DNA of 35,257 nucleotides from Methylocystaceae bacterium (GCA_900299115.1 OMIO01000055.1:1-35257); one strand, 5' to 3'; counted from the stretch's first letter, positions 8,882 to 21,169 are shown. Made by a program: numbers and translations. Notes: generated from the letters alone by a model not told the origin.

Positions 8882-8933
8882 TTGACACCCGATTCACCCA
8901 GGATCGAGCCACAATCTCGATCCCGCTTAAGCG
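8882..8933 (+). promoter_or_regulatory. Palindromic promoter/leader region of alaS
   Basis: A consensus TTGACA (8882-8887) is followed by a perfect 8-bp inverted repeat, GGATCGAG (8901-8908) and CTCGATCC (8916-8923) with a 7-nt spacer, and then directly by a 10-bp palindrome CGCTTAAGCG (8924-8933), 12 nt before the alaS ATG. If the TTGACA is the -35, the inverted repeat covers the -10 and start-point region, as an operator would. Alternatively it is an RNA hairpin in the leader near the ribosome-binding site. No good -10 is visible, so the promoter call itself is tentative. Confidence 0.4.
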
Positions 8934-8945
8934 AGCCGCAGTCAC

Positions 8946-11609
8946 ATGAGTGGCGTTAATCATATCCGTTCCGCCTTTCTTGATTATTTTGCCCACAACG
9001 GACACGAGCGCGTTGGCTCCTCCCCACTCGTTCCGCATAACGACCCGACATTAATGTTCACCAATGCTGGGATGGTACAGTTCAAAAATGTTTTTACCGG
9101 AGTTGAAAAGCGAAATCAGCCCCGCGCAGCCTCATCACAAAAATGCGTACGCGCTGGCGGCAAACATAATGATCTAGACAATGTCGGCTATACCGCGCGA
9201 CATCATACTTTTTTCGAAATGCTTGGTAATTTTTCCTTCGGAGATTATTTCAAAGAAGGCGCGATTGAGCTTGCCTGGAATTTGATTACTCGCGAATTCA
9301 AATTACCAATCGATCGTCTCCTAGTTACCGTTTACCATGATGATGATGAAGCCTTCAATTTATGGAAAAAAATTGCAGGATTTCACGATAGTAGAATTAT
9401 TAGAATTGCAACTTCTGATAATTTTTGGAGCATGGGCGATACCGGACCCTGCGGTCCTTGTTCTGAAATTTTCTATGATCAAGGCGATAAACTCGCCGGA
9501 GGCCCTCCGGGTAGTAGCGACGAGGATGGGGATAGATTCCTGGAATTTTGGAATCTTGTTTTCATGCAATATGAGCAGATATCGCCAGGACAGCGCACGC
9601 CACTACCGCGCCCATCAATTGATACTGGCATGGGCCTTGAGCGGATTGCCGCCCTCATGCAAGGCGTGACGTCTAATTATGAAATTGATCTCTTTAAAGT
9701 CCTAACAACAGCTGTCGCTGATTTCACCAATAGCTCTTTAAATGCTTCGCAAACCGCCAGCCATCGCGTCATTGCAGATCATCTACGCGCATGTTCATTT
9801 TTAGTAGCCGACGGCGTTACGCCCTCCAATGAAGGAAGGGGCTATGTGCTTCGTCGCATTATGCGACGCGCAATGCGCCATGCTCAGTTATTAGGGGCTC
9901 AGGAACCTTTAATGTGGCGACTGGTTCCAATCCTTGTAGCTGAGATGGGACAGGCCTATCCTGAGCTTTTACGCGCACAGGCATTGATTACAGATACACT
10001 AAAGAGTGAGGAAACTAGATTTCGCGCCACCCTTGCGCGCGGATTAGCTATTCTGGATGAAGAGACAAGCGCCTTAAACAAAGGCGACAGACTATCTGGC
10101 GAAACGGCCTTTAAGCTATACGATACTTATGGTTTTCCCCTTGATCTCACTGAAGACGCCTTGAGACCTCGCGGAATTGCTATTGATAAAATAGCCTTTG
10201 ATCTAGCTATGGAGCGCCAGCGCGCGGAAGCGCGTAAGGCGTGGGTTGGCTCAGGTGAAACAGCCACGGAAACGCTATGGTTTGCCCTAAAAGAGCGCGT
10301 CGGCGTGACTGAATTTCTGGGATATGACGCAGAAAAAAGCGAGGGAATTGTTTCTGCGCTCATCCACGAGGGTCATGAAGCGTTTCGCCTCAATCCAGGC
10401 GACAGAGGCGCCATCATACTTACTCAAACGCCATTTTACGGCGAATCCGGCGGACAAGTTGGCGATACAGGCATCATAAAGGGACAAAATTTACGTTTTA
10501 AAGTAGAGAATACTACAAAGAAACTCGGAGATTTAATTGTTCATGAGGGCCTTCTCGAGGAAGGAGAACTTAAACCAGATCTTGTTTTAGAATTAGAAGT
10601 TGATCATTCAAGACGCCAAGCAACACGCGCCAATCATTCTGCCACGCACATATTACACGAGGCTTTGCGTCAGGTCTTGGGTGATCATGTTGCACAAAAA
10701 GGCTCATTAGTTACACCAGATCGATTGCGTTTTGATTTCACACATCCCAAGCCACTTACAGAGGAAGAATTATCGCGCGTCGAGACATTAGCCAATAGAA
10801 TTGTTCAAGATAATGCGCCTGTCGAAACGCGATTGATGGCGCAAGAGGAAGCTATCCTCTCGGGAGCTCGAGCGCTTTTTGGTGAGAAATATAGCGATGA
10901 AGTTCGTGTTGTATCCATGGGGCGCTCGAATCCAGGAGCATCAGACGCCTTTTCAGTTGAACTATGCGGCGGCACGCATGTCGGTCGCACAGGCGACATC
11001 GGTCTGATCACGATCATAGCAGAGGCAGCCGTCGCCTCAGGCGTACGGCGTATTGAGGCGCGCACAGCTGAGGGTGCACGCACCCAACTTGTCGCTCAAT
11101 CACGCACCCTACGCCAAATTGCAAGCCTCATTCGAGCGCCGATTGAAGAAACGCCATCACGTCTCGCGCAATTATTAGACGATCGTAAAAAACTTGAGCG
11201 AGAACTCAGCGAAACTAAAAGACGCCTTGCGAGCGGTTCTAGCGAGAACAATAGCCAGGAGGCGCAGGATATCGGTGGGATAAAATTACTCTTACGGAAA
11301 GCTGACGGGATTGATGTAAAGGATCTTAAATCTCTCGTAGATGATGCTAAAAAATCCATTACAAGCGGCATCGTGGCTATCGCTTGCGCCTCTCCTGATG
11401 GCAAGGCGGGGATTGTCGTTGGCGTCACACAAGATCTAACAAATAGGTTTAGCGCCGTCGATCTAGTTCGTATTGCAAGTGAAAAATTAGGCGGTAAGGG
11501 CGGCGGTGGACGAGTCGACATGGCGCAAGCTGGCGGACCTGATGCAACAGCCATCGACGCAGCCCTAGAGACAATCACCGCAGCCATTAAATCAAAAACG
11601 GCCTCATAA
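8946..11609 (+). CDS. alaS: Alanyl-tRNA synthetase
   Basis: A full-length 887-residue class II synthetase that charges tRNA-Ala. Starting with [14 protein letters not shown], it shows the catalytic core segments [19 protein letters not shown] (motif 1 region) and [13 protein letters not shown], then the editing domain with its zinc-type motif NHSATHILH (about residues 561-569) and CGGTHVG (about 674-680). The C-terminal DHHA1-like domain ends with [16 protein letters not shown], a hallmark of AlaRS. No frameshift or truncation is seen. The ribosome-binding site is weak and the leader contains palindromes. The stop codon is followed without any gap by the GTG of the potassium-channel gene, suggesting translational coupling. 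Confidence 0.98.
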   Translation: MSGVNHIRSAFLDYFAHNGHERVGSSPLVPHNDPTLMFTNAGMVQFKNVFTGVEKRNQPRAASSQKCVRAGGKHNDLDNVGYTARHHTFFEMLGNFSFGDYFKEGAIELAWNLITREFKLPIDRLLVTVYHDDDEAFNLWKKIAGFHDSRIIRIATSDNFWSMGDTGPCGPCSEIFYDQGDKLAGGPPGSSDEDGDRFLEFWNLVFMQYEQISPGQRTPLPRPSIDTGMGLERIAALMQGVTSNYEIDLFKVLTTAVADFTNSSLNASQTASHRVIADHLRACSFLVADGVTPSNEGRGYVLRRIMRRAMRHAQLLGAQEPLMWRLVPILVAEMGQAYPELLRAQALITDTLKSEETRFRATLARGLAILDEETSALNKGDRLSGETAFKLYDTYGFPLDLTEDALRPRGIAIDKIAFDLAMERQRAEARKAWVGSGETATETLWFALKERVGVTEFLGYDAEKSEGIVSALIHEGHEAFRLNPGDRGAIILTQTPFYGESGGQVGDTGIIKGQNLRFKVENTTKKLGDLIVHEGLLEEGELKPDLVLELEVDHSRRQATRANHSATHILHEALRQVLGDHVAQKGSLVTPDRLRFDFTHPKPLTEEELSRVETLANRIVQDNAPVETRLMAQEEAILSGARALFGEKYSDEVRVVSMGRSNPGASDAFSVELCGGTHVGRTGDIGLITIIAEAAVASGVRRIEARTAEGARTQLVAQSRTLRQIASLIRAPIEETPSRLAQLLDDRKKLERELSETKRRLASGSSENNSQEAQDIGGIKLLLRKADGIDVKDLKSLVDDAKKSITSGIVAIACASPDGKAGIVVGVTQDLTNRFSAVDLVRIASEKLGGKGGGGRVDMAQAGGPDATAIDAALETITAAIKSKTAS

Positions 11610-12872
11610 GTGAACGCCAAGCCCTTGAAAGCTCCCAGGCTTCCCACCGAGCATTCGTGGCGGCGGCATGTTCACACAATTTTAGATGGCGGCAAAAATG
11701 ATTGGCTCTCGCGTTCAATTCATGTTCTGCTCGTGGCGTTAGTCGTCGCCTCTGTTGGAGCTGTGATTTTACAATCCGTGCCAGAATATGACGAAAACTA
11801 TGATAAATTTTTTCAATTTATTGAAAACATCTCTGTAAGTATTTTCACGCTAGAATTTGCTTTGCGGTTATGGACCGCTCCCGAGCATACGCCCTACGCG
11901 AGCCAATCAGCTCTCCGCGCGCGAATATCTTTCATGAAATCTGGCGGAGCGATTATAGATCTTGTTTCTGTTCTACCCTTCTACCTTTCAATTTTTGTTT
12001 CTACCGACCTGCGCGTCTTACTGCTTTTACGTCTTCTTCGTTTTTTTAAACTTGCGCGCTATTCGTCAGGAATGCGGACAATCATAGCCGTTCTTGAAGC
12101 AGAAAAACGCGCTTTACTTGCATCTGGGCTTATCTTGTTTGGTGTGGTCTTATTTGCCGCCGCTGCAATGCATCTTGCAGAGCATGAAGCGCAACCAGAT
12201 AAATTTGACTCAATACCTGCGGCAATGTGGTGGGCGATCGTTACAATCACCACGCTAGGCTATGGAGACGTTACGCCAATAACGCTCGCAGGTCGCCTGA
12301 TTGCTTCTGCGACTATGGTCATGGGCTATGTTATGCTTGGCTTACCTGTAGGAATTGTCGCTACTGCATTTGCAGAAGAGATCCATCGGCGGGAATTTGT
12401 TGTAACTTGGGGAATGATTGCGCGCGTTCCGCTTTTCCGAAGCCTGGGCGCCACTGAGATTGCCGAAATCATGCGTTATCTTCGCGCGCAATCCGTCCCC
12501 AAAGATACATTAATTGTGCGCCGCGGAGAAATCGCCCATTCTATGTATTTTATAGCCGAAGGCGCGGTTGAAATAGATTTACCCAATCAACGGATACATT
12601 TAGGTGAAGGGCAGTTTTTTGGCGAAGTCTCCGTCTTGAAGCAAACACTGCGCTCAGGAAATGTGCGCACGACCCAGCCAACAAAATTGCTGATCTTAGA
12701 TGCCTATGATTTACGCACAATCATGATCCGCAACCCAAAGATCGGCGACGCCATACAAGAAACAGCTCAAAATCGGTCAGAATTAAAACCAAAGAATCAA
12801 CAAGGAGATATGATTGCAGCTGAACTTGAACCGCTTACTGATCTAATCCCCGGCAAGGATAGGGATCAATAA
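11610..12872 (+). CDS. Voltage-sensor-type potassium channel with cyclic-nucleotide-binding domain
   Basis: A 420-residue protein with six predicted membrane segments between about residues 36 and 256. S4 (about 134-151) carries basic residues R135, R141, R144, K147 and R150 at roughly three-residue spacing, a voltage-sensor pattern. The pore loop has the K+ filter TLGYGD at residues 215-220. After a linker comes a cyclic-nucleotide-binding domain (about 274-375) in which the phosphate-binding cassette reads FFGEV followed by R348, so the cAMP-contacting Glu/Arg pair appears kept. It resembles the MloK1 channel of Mesorhizobium but with a more charged S4. The GTG start abuts the alaS stop (TAA-GTG), so it is probably translated by coupling. 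A hydrophilic tail of about 45 residues follows the binding domain. It converges with atpC, the stops being 6 bp apart. Confidence 0.9.
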   Translation: MNAKPLKAPRLPTEHSWRRHVHTILDGGKNDWLSRSIHVLLVALVVASVGAVILQSVPEYDENYDKFFQFIENISVSIFTLEFALRLWTAPEHTPYASQSALRARISFMKSGGAIIDLVSVLPFYLSIFVSTDLRVLLLLRLLRFFKLARYSSGMRTIIAVLEAEKRALLASGLILFGVVLFAAAAMHLAEHEAQPDKFDSIPAAMWWAIVTITTLGYGDVTPITLAGRLIASATMVMGYVMLGLPVGIVATAFAEEIHRREFVVTWGMIARVPLFRSLGATEIAEIMRYLRAQSVPKDTLIVRRGEIAHSMYFIAEGAVEIDLPNQRIHLGEGQFFGEVSVLKQTLRSGNVRTTQPTKLLILDAYDLRTIMIRNPKIGDAIQETAQNRSELKPKNQQGDMIAAELEPLTDLIPGKDRDQ

Positions 12873-12878
12873 AATACC

Positions 12879-13280
12879 TTAACCAGCTATCGCAGCGCGC
12901 ATCTCTTGCAATTGCTGGATCCTTTCATTTGCTGACTGTCGCGCTTCTTCTGTCTTGGCGTCAGAGAAGTCTTCTCGGGCCTCTTTCAATTCAGTGTCTA
13001 TCTTAGCTAAATCCAGCTCAGCCAATGGCGTCGCTTGTTGCGCAAGAATAGTAAAACCGGCGGCATTCACATCAGCAAACCCGCCTTGCACAAAAAGCTT
13101 CTGCGTTTTTCCGGTTTCGTCAGCTACCGTCACAACGCCCGATTTTAGCGTTGTCATAACCGGCGCATGATCTTTTAAAACGGTAAATTCGCCTTCGGCC
13201 CCTGGCGCGACCACAAATTCGACCTCTCCTGAAAACAATAATTTTTCAGGAGAGACGAGTTCAAAATGGAATGCAGCCAT
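12879..13280 (-). CDS. atpC: F1-ATP synthase epsilon subunit
   Basis: A 133-residue epsilon subunit, which joins gamma to the c-ring and can inhibit ATP hydrolysis. The N-terminal β-sandwich begins AAFHFELVSPEKLLFSGEVEFV and includes the conserved APGAEGEFTVLKDHAP block. The C-terminal helical region follows (AELDLAKIDTELKEAREDF...). I chose the ATG at 13280, with GGAG 6 nt upstream, over a frame extension four codons longer. It is the last gene of the atp operon, separated from atpD by 95 nt that hold two hairpins. Confidence 0.95.
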   Translation of the reverse strand: MAAFHFELVSPEKLLFSGEVEFVVAPGAEGEFTVLKDHAPVMTTLKSGVVTVADETGKTQKLFVQGGFADVNAAGFTILAQQATPLAELDLAKIDTELKEAREDFSDAKTEEARQSANERIQQLQEMRAAIAG

Positions 13281-13308
13281 GCCTGTCTCCAACGACGTCT
13301 TTTATTGA

Positions 13309-13369
13309 GCTGTCCGCGCAATAAGTTACGCGTTGACAGCTAAGCTATATTCCTGCGCTCCGGCAGGAA
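13309..13369 (-). promoter_or_regulatory. Two hairpins between atpD and atpC
   Basis: In transcript order, a 7-bp stem TTCCTGC / GCAGGAA with a 6-nt loop (13350-13369) begins 6 nt after the atpD stop. It is followed by a second stem GCTGTC+CGCG paired with CGCG+GACAGC (13309-13340) with a 2-nt bulge. Neither is followed by a T-run, so they look more like mRNA-stability or processing elements than terminators. Confidence 0.45.
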
Positions 13370-13375
13370 ATGAGA

Positions 13376-15711
<2,336 letters not shown>

Positions 15712-15774
15712 ATGTGTCTTCTTATTTTGAATCTTTACGCATGATGATCAATGCATAAGCGGACTACACATCAA

Positions 15775-17304
15775 TCAAGCGAATGATTTTGCGAAATTCT
15801 CAACGACTGTTTTTAGCTTCGCCGCTACGTCGTCGGCCAGATCCTTTGAAGCACGAATGCTCTCAAGAATGTCGCCATGTTGTGAGCGGAGCAATGCAAG
15901 CAGGCCATCTTCGAAAGCGCGGACGCGATTAACAGGCAGTGGGTCGAGATAACCATTAACCCCGGCATAAATTACGCATGTTTGCTCTTCCATTTTCAAC
16001 GGCGAGAACTGCGGCTGCTTAAGCAACTCGGTCAAGCGCGCGCCTCGATTGAGCAATCTCTGAGTAACAGCGTCTAAATCAGAGCCAAACTGAGCAAATG
16101 CCGCCATCTCGCGATATTGCGCCAACTCGCCCTTAATTTTACCTGCAACCTTCTTGGTCGCCTTTGTCTGGGCCGATGAACCCACACGGGAAACAGACAA
16201 GCCAACATTTACTGCCGGGCGAATGCCTTGATAAAATAGATCCGTCTCGAGGAAGATCTGCCCGTCCGTAATCGAAATGACGTTCGTTGGAATATACGCT
16301 GAAACGTCATTGGCCTGAGTTTCGATTACAGGCAAAGCGGTCAGCGAGCCCGCTCCGCGCTCATCGCTGAGTTTCGCAGCGCGCTCAAGCAACCGCGAGT
16401 GAAGGTAAAAGACGTCGCCTGGATAAGCTTCACGCCCAGGGGGACGACGCAACAGCAAGGACATTTGCCGATAAGCGACTGCTTGTTTGGAAAGGTCGTC
16501 ATAAATAATAACGGCATGCATGCCATTATCACGGAAATACTCGCCCATCGCACAGCCTGCAAACGGCGCAAGGAATTGCATAGGCGCGGCGTCAGAAGCG
16601 GTAGCGGCGACGATAATTGAATATTCAAGCGCGCCACGCTCTTCTAATACCTTAACAAATTGCGCAACCGTCGAGCGTTTTTGACCGATCGCGACATAAA
16701 CGCAATACAGCTTCGCTTTCTCATCATCGCCACTGTTTAGAGACTTCTGATTGAGAATCGTATCTAATGCGATAGCTGTCTTACCTGTTTGGCGATCGCC
16801 AATAATCAATTCGCGCTGACCGCGACCAATAGGAATGAGCGCATCAACTGCTTTCAGTCCCGTGGCCATCGGTTCATGCACTGATTTACGAGGAATGATG
16901 CCGGGAGCCTTGACGTCAACGCGCGCGCGCTTGGCTGCGTTGATTGGCCCCTTTCCATCAATAGGGTTACCCAGCGCGTCAACGACGCGGCCCAGCAGCT
17001 CTTTGCCAACAGGGACGTCAACGATAGCGCCCGTGCGTTTAACCGTCTGACCTTCAGCGATATCACGATCGGAACCAAAAATAACGATACCGACATTGTC
17101 GCTTTCAAGATTCAAGGCCATGCCACGCACGCCATTCTCAAACTCGACTGTTTCGCCTGCTTGAACGTTATCTAGCCCGTAGACGCGAGCGATACCGTCG
17201 CCCACTGAAAGCACCTGACCTACTTCTGTGACTTGAGCTTCATTGCCGAAATTTGCGATCTCAGTCTTGAGGATCGAAGAAATTTCTGCGGCGCGGATAT
17301 CCAT
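15775..17304 (-). CDS. atpA: F1-ATP synthase alpha subunit
   Basis: The 509-residue non-catalytic nucleotide-binding alpha subunit. It starts with [15 protein letters not shown], contains the Walker A loop GDRQTGKT at residues 169-176, the segment [17 protein letters not shown], the family signature [17 protein letters not shown], and a normal C-terminal helical domain. Its ATG overlaps the atpH stop by one base (TGATG), so the two genes are translationally coupled. Confidence 0.99.
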   Translation of the reverse strand: MDIRAAEISSILKTEIANFGNEAQVTEVGQVLSVGDGIARVYGLDNVQAGETVEFENGVRGMALNLESDNVGIVIFGSDRDIAEGQTVKRTGAIVDVPVGKELLGRVVDALGNPIDGKGPINAAKRARVDVKAPGIIPRKSVHEPMATGLKAVDALIPIGRGQRELIIGDRQTGKTAIALDTILNQKSLNSGDDEKAKLYCVYVAIGQKRSTVAQFVKVLEERGALEYSIIVAATASDAAPMQFLAPFAGCAMGEYFRDNGMHAVIIYDDLSKQAVAYRQMSLLLRRPPGREAYPGDVFYLHSRLLERAAKLSDERGAGSLTALPVIETQANDVSAYIPTNVISITDGQIFLETDLFYQGIRPAVNVGLSVSRVGSSAQTKATKKVAGKIKGELAQYREMAAFAQFGSDLDAVTQRLLNRGARLTELLKQPQFSPLKMEEQTCVIYAGVNGYLDPLPVNRVRAFEDGLLALLRSQHGDILESIRASKDLADDVAAKLKTVVENFAKSFA

Positions 17305-17867
17305 CAGCCGACCTCTTTCATACGTGTGCGGATTGCGTTGAGCTTGGTGCGAACAGAAGCGTCGACCATGCGGGAACCGATTTTAACAATGACTCCGTCA
17401 ATAATTGACGGGTCAGTTTTTACATCGAGATTAACCGACTTGCCGCCCGAGACGCTCGCAAGCGCTTGACGTAAAGCCGATGCATGCTCTGGGCTAAGCG
17501 GCGCAGCCACGGTAACTTCGGCGGCCACAACCCCTTTTGCCTGATCATTGAGGCGACGATAGGCCTCAATCATATCCGGAAGTACGAACAGACGGCGCTT
17601 AGCGGCGACAAGTTGGATAAAATTCGCCGCTATGCCTGACATCTTGGCCTTAGCGAAAATCGCTTTTAGCGCCTTTTGCTGCTCATCAAGAGAGAACACG
17701 GGACTTTTAACTAATCGAGCTAATTCTGCGCTCTCATTGATCATAGCTTGGAAAGCCGCCAAGGACTTTGCGACGTCCTCCGTCGCCCCTTTCTCACTCG
17801 CCAAGTCAAAGAGGGCTGTAGCGTATCTTCCGGCGACGCCAGAGAGCGAAACTGCGTCTTGAGTCAC
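17304..17867 (-). CDS. atpH: F1-ATP synthase delta subunit
   Basis: The 187-residue delta subunit (OSCP homologue) that forms the stator link between F1 and the b subunits. The N-terminal helical domain begins after a short lead with [18 protein letters not shown], and the C-terminal part shows the usual [33 protein letters not shown] pattern. It opens the atp operon; the start codon is GTG at 17867. The promoter should lie in the 238-bp divergent region shared with mtnP, where a GCATAA-a-TTATGC dyad is found at 17912-17924. F0 genes are not in the window, as is usual for rhizobia, where F0 and F1 are separate operons. Confidence 0.96.
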   Translation of the reverse strand: MTQDAVSLSGVAGRYATALFDLASEKGATEDVAKSLAAFQAMINESAELARLVKSPVFSLDEQQKALKAIFAKAKMSGIAANFIQLVAAKRRLFVLPDMIEAYRRLNDQAKGVVAAEVTVAAPLSPEHASALRQALASVSGGKSVNLDVKTDPSIIDGVIVKIGSRMVDASVRTKLNAIRTRMKEVG

Positions 17868-18105
17868 TAGGTGCGCCTGTCAAATTCAAACCGTTCGAAG
17901 CGCCGGCGGCAGCATAAATTATGCGCACGCGAAAGAAAGCGGTTAGCTTCGAGCGACGGATGCTGTAGGAACAAGGGACGAGAGCCAGAACGGCCTAGTC
18001 CCAAGGCGATGGTCCCCTAACACAGGCGATTTTGCGGCGCAACCCTGACTTCCAAAGACAGGTCGACCCAAAATTTCGCGCGAACGGCGGCTGAGGAGAG
18101 AGAGA

Positions 18106-18978
18106 ATGGCGCAATCGATCGTGGGAATTATTGGCGGCTCAGGCGTTTATGACTTACCCGGCCTCAAAAACACCCGCCGCCAACGAATATCCACGCCTTG
18201 GGGCGCCCCTTCCGATGAATTGCAGATTGGGGAAATTGGAGGAACCCAGGCTGTTTTCCTTCCCAGACATGGCCGCGGCCACCGCCTCTCTCCCTCAGGA
18301 ATAAATTATCGGGCTAATATTGACGCCCTGAAGCGCATTGGCGTCACTGATTTAATTTCCGTCTCCGCCTGCGGCTCTTTCCGCTCTCAATATTTTCCTG
18401 GACTTTTTGTTTTGGTAGATCAGTTTGTTGACCGCACATATGCGCGACAAACGTCTTTTTTTGGCGACGGATGCGTAGCGCATGTCTCAATGGCTCACCC
18501 TGTAGCCCCAAATTTAATAGCCCAAATATCGCAAGCTGCAAAAAACGAAAATATACCCATACATGTTGGAGGCACTTATCTTTGCATTGAGGGCCCGCAA
18601 TTTTCTTCATACGCGGAATCAATACATTTTAAAGCTAGTGAATTTGATGTTATCGGCATGACCGCATTGCCTGAAGCAAAGCTCGCCCGCGAAGCTGAAA
18701 TATCCTACGCCACAATTGCTATGGTGACAGATTTTGATTGTTGGCATCCCGAACATGACAATGTCGACGTTGCGGGCGTAATCAACATTGTAAAACAAAA
18801 CGCAACAACCGTCTCCCGACTGATCGCCCGCGTTCTCGCTGATTTCCCCAAAGAGCATCCTCCCTGCCCAATTGGCTCAGATTGCGCCCTAGACAATGCA
18901 ATTCTAACGGCTCCAGACAGTCGGGATCCTGCGCTATTAAGCAAGCTTGATGCGGTCATGTCGCGCCTCCTCGCTTAA
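18106..18978 (+). CDS. mtnP: S-methyl-5'-thioadenosine phosphorylase
   Basis: A 290-residue member of the PNP/MTAP family, which phosphorolyses methylthioadenosine to adenine and 5-methylthioribose-1-phosphate. The phosphate-binding N-terminus IGIIGGSGVYDLPG-like, the block FLPRHGRGHRLSPSGINYRANI, the segment SVSACGSFR, and the methionine/purine-site segment CIEGPQFSSYAES followed by IGMTALPEAKLAREAE are all present in order. NVDVAGV near the C-terminus is also typical. The purine-rich GAGGAGAGAGAGA directly before the ATG serves as ribosome-binding site. The next gene, apt, uses the adenine released, so the two form a salvage pair. Confidence 0.95.
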   Translation: MAQSIVGIIGGSGVYDLPGLKNTRRQRISTPWGAPSDELQIGEIGGTQAVFLPRHGRGHRLSPSGINYRANIDALKRIGVTDLISVSACGSFRSQYFPGLFVLVDQFVDRTYARQTSFFGDGCVAHVSMAHPVAPNLIAQISQAAKNENIPIHVGGTYLCIEGPQFSSYAESIHFKASEFDVIGMTALPEAKLAREAEISYATIAMVTDFDCWHPEHDNVDVAGVINIVKQNATTVSRLIARVLADFPKEHPPCPIGSDCALDNAILTAPDSRDPALLSKLDAVMSRLLA

Positions 18979-19098
18979 GAACGACTCAACTCAACCCTCA
19001 AAGGCGCGTTCTTCCTCAAGGGGCAATTTTGTTTTTTAACTGGAGCTGTCCTATTGACTAGCCCGCCACGCATATCAACCGGTAATTGAAGGCTCCTC

Positions 19099-19626
19099 AT
19101 GACGCTTGCTAAGGCTATTCGGACAATTCCCGATTATCCCAAAAAGGGCATTCTATTTCGCGACATCACAACGCTCTTAGGAGACCCACACGCTTTCCGC
19201 AAAGCGGTGGACGAATTAACACAACCCTGGTCAGGCAAAAAAATTGATAAGGTCGCAGGGATGGAAGCTCGCGGTTTTATATTCGGAGGCGCTGTCGCGC
19301 ACCAATTATCCTCTGGATTTGTCCCGATCAGAAAAAAGGGCAAACTTCCCTTCAAGACCATTTCGACCTCTTATGCCCTTGAATACGGCATTGATGAGAT
19401 GGAAATGCACGAAGACGGGGTTCGACCTGGCGAAAAAGTAATTCTCGTTGACGATTTGATCGCCACAGGGGGCACCGCTGAAGGCGCTATTCGCTTATTA
19501 AAAAAGATGGGAGCCGAAGTTGTGGCCGCCTGTTTTGTTATCGATTTGCCTGACCTAGGCGGAGCAAAAAAAATTGAGGCCCTTGGCGTGCCAATCCATA
19601 GTCTGATCAGCTTCCCCGGCCATTAA
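19099..19626 (+). CDS. apt: Adenine phosphoribosyltransferase
   Basis: The 175-residue enzyme that converts adenine and PRPP to AMP. It opens with the family's [21 protein letters not shown] pattern, has the [17 protein letters not shown] adenine-site region, the flexible-loop [10 protein letters not shown] and the PRPP-binding motif [10 protein letters not shown] at about residues 117-126. Length is typical. It lies 120 bp behind mtnP in the same direction. It may be cotranscribed, although an imperfect repeat (AAGAACG/CGTTCTT) and a T-rich stretch in the gap leave room for a separate promoter. Confidence 0.96.
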   Translation: MTLAKAIRTIPDYPKKGILFRDITTLLGDPHAFRKAVDELTQPWSGKKIDKVAGMEARGFIFGGAVAHQLSSGFVPIRKKGKLPFKTISTSYALEYGIDEMEMHEDGVRPGEKVILVDDLIATGGTAEGAIRLLKKMGAEVVAACFVIDLPDLGGAKKIEALGVPIHSLISFPGH

Positions 19627-19730
19627 AATCTATAACTTAAACAACCCGACACCATTTGTTTGCCATGATGTGACTTTAATTGTCTAACCATTCATCCCTG
19701 AATTTTACGGGAAAGCTCTGAAATATCAGA

Positions 19731-21125
19731 ATGAAGCTAGATAAAACACATCTGCTGATTGCCGGCGCAGCCCTCATTAGCTTTGTAAGCGTCGCAGGCA
19801 TTCTAGCTAACCTATCTAGCAAATCGGGCGGAGCGCCTCAAAAATCGACCGTAGCTCCCGTCAAAAAGTCCGCAACGGCAGTCAAAGTTTCCGGGCCTAA
19901 GGGCGCTGCGCCAAGCGTGATCCGACCATCCTTGCTGGGTTTGAGGGGAGCATTGCCGTCCTTTGTGGCCCTGCCAAGCACAGTCGCTCCTTCGTCAATA
20001 ACAATTACGCAATCCCCAAGCGGTGTCTCTGCGCCAGCTCTATTTGCACAAACAACCAACGCCCCCGCCATAACGCTTTCTACTCAATCCTCACCAAAAG
20101 AGGACGATAGCTTGCTCGAGGGAAAAATCTCGGCCATTTCACCACAGCCCATAAACGGCGACGCCGCGCCGCCGCCCCTACCGCCGAAACGGCCAGTTGA
20201 TTTAGATGTTATCGCTCAAGCCAATAGCCTCAACGCTTCTGATGCGTCACCGCTGGCAACTGAAGTCGCATCGAGCCTTGTTTCACCAGCAGGACCTCCT
20301 CCACAAGTCATCGACGCGCCAACTCCACCCCCTCGGCCAAAAGTCTTAACCGGTTCGGAGGCGCCAACAACACAAAGCCCCCTCGACAGCGCAACTCAGG
20401 CAGCAAGCGCCGTAACCTCAAGCGCGAGACCCCCCGAGGCTACGCTTCGACCCGCTCAAGAGGACAGTTTTCAGCAACCCCCGCCAAAACTTGGCATGGG
20501 CGATCCAGTTTTCGTTCGAATTTTCAAACAGGAAGGACAATTGGAGCTTTGGCTAAAAAAGAATGGAAAATTCCATCTCTATAAGACCTTCCCAATCTGT
20601 AAATGGTCTGGCCGCCTCGGGCCGAAGGAAAAAGAAGCAGATTATCAATCGCCTGAAGGGTTCTACAGCGTCTCAGCCAGGCAGCTCAACCCTCATTCTA
20701 ATTATCACCGAGCCTTCAATGTGGGCTACCCAAACGCCTTTGACAAACAAAATGGCCGAACGGGAGGGCTGGTAATGGTGCATGGAGCCTGCAAATCCGT
20801 TGGTTGTTTTGCAATGACTGACCGAGGCATTGAAGAAATTTATGGCTTTGTGGAAGGAGCTCTGCGCGCAGGCCAACGTGATATATCCGTACACATTTTT
20901 CCTTTTCGAATGACGGAAGCAAATATCGTTAAAGAGACTGGCGGCGGCTGGCTGGCCTTTGTTGGCGGGCCAAATTACAGTCAGTGGAATAATTTCTGGC
21001 GTAATCTTAAACAAGGCTATGATTTATTTGAGCAAAATGGAGAGCCGCCAGTGGCCTTCGCCTGTAGCGATCATTATGAATTCGGTAGCGGTTCAGCCGC
21101 CTGCAAGCGCGTGGCTGGTTGGTAG
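19731..21125 (+). CDS. YafK-type L,D-transpeptidase-fold protein with proline-rich linker
   Basis: A 464-residue envelope protein. Residues about 8-28 form a hydrophobic signal-anchor. A long low-complexity region rich in Pro, Ala, Ser and Thr (about 30-260) would span the periplasm. The catalytic YkuD domain follows (about 265-420), with the active-site motif HGACKSVGCFAMTD, His about 351 and nucleophile Cys about 359. The spacing HGxCxSxGCxAMTD is that of the YafK/DpaA branch rather than the SHGC-R motif of classical L,D-transpeptidases; E. coli YafK releases Braun lipoprotein from peptidoglycan. The substrate here is therefore inferred to be a peptidoglycan crosslink or a protein-peptidoglycan linkage. 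A C-terminal extension of about 40 residues with two cysteines is additional. Confidence 0.85.
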   Translation: MKLDKTHLLIAGAALISFVSVAGILANLSSKSGGAPQKSTVAPVKKSATAVKVSGPKGAAPSVIRPSLLGLRGALPSFVALPSTVAPSSITITQSPSGVSAPALFAQTTNAPAITLSTQSSPKEDDSLLEGKISAISPQPINGDAAPPPLPPKRPVDLDVIAQANSLNASDASPLATEVASSLVSPAGPPPQVIDAPTPPPRPKVLTGSEAPTTQSPLDSATQAASAVTSSARPPEATLRPAQEDSFQQPPPKLGMGDPVFVRIFKQEGQLELWLKKNGKFHLYKTFPICKWSGRLGPKEKEADYQSPEGFYSVSARQLNPHSNYHRAFNVGYPNAFDKQNGRTGGLVMVHGACKSVGCFAMTDRGIEEIYGFVEGALRAGQRDISVHIFPFRMTEANIVKETGGGWLAFVGGPNYSQWNNFWRNLKQGYDLFEQNGEPPVAFACSDHYEFGSGSAACKRVAGW

Positions 21126-21139
21126 AATGATCTAAGACA

Positions 21140-21169
21140 TTGACAAAAACAATCAGCTGAGGCTAATAG
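21140..21169 (+). promoter_or_regulatory. Possible promoter of rplU-rpmA
   Basis: TTGACA (21140-21145) is perfect; 18 nt later TAATAG (21164-21169) is a partial -10. Transcription from here would pass through the hairpin at 21183-21200 before reaching rplU. Confidence 0.35.

Noticed and set aside
11096-11647. 183-codon minus-strand ORF opposite the end of alaS
   Set aside because: Antisense to clearly coding alaS, Ser/Arg-rich with no family resemblance; explained by alaS codon structure.
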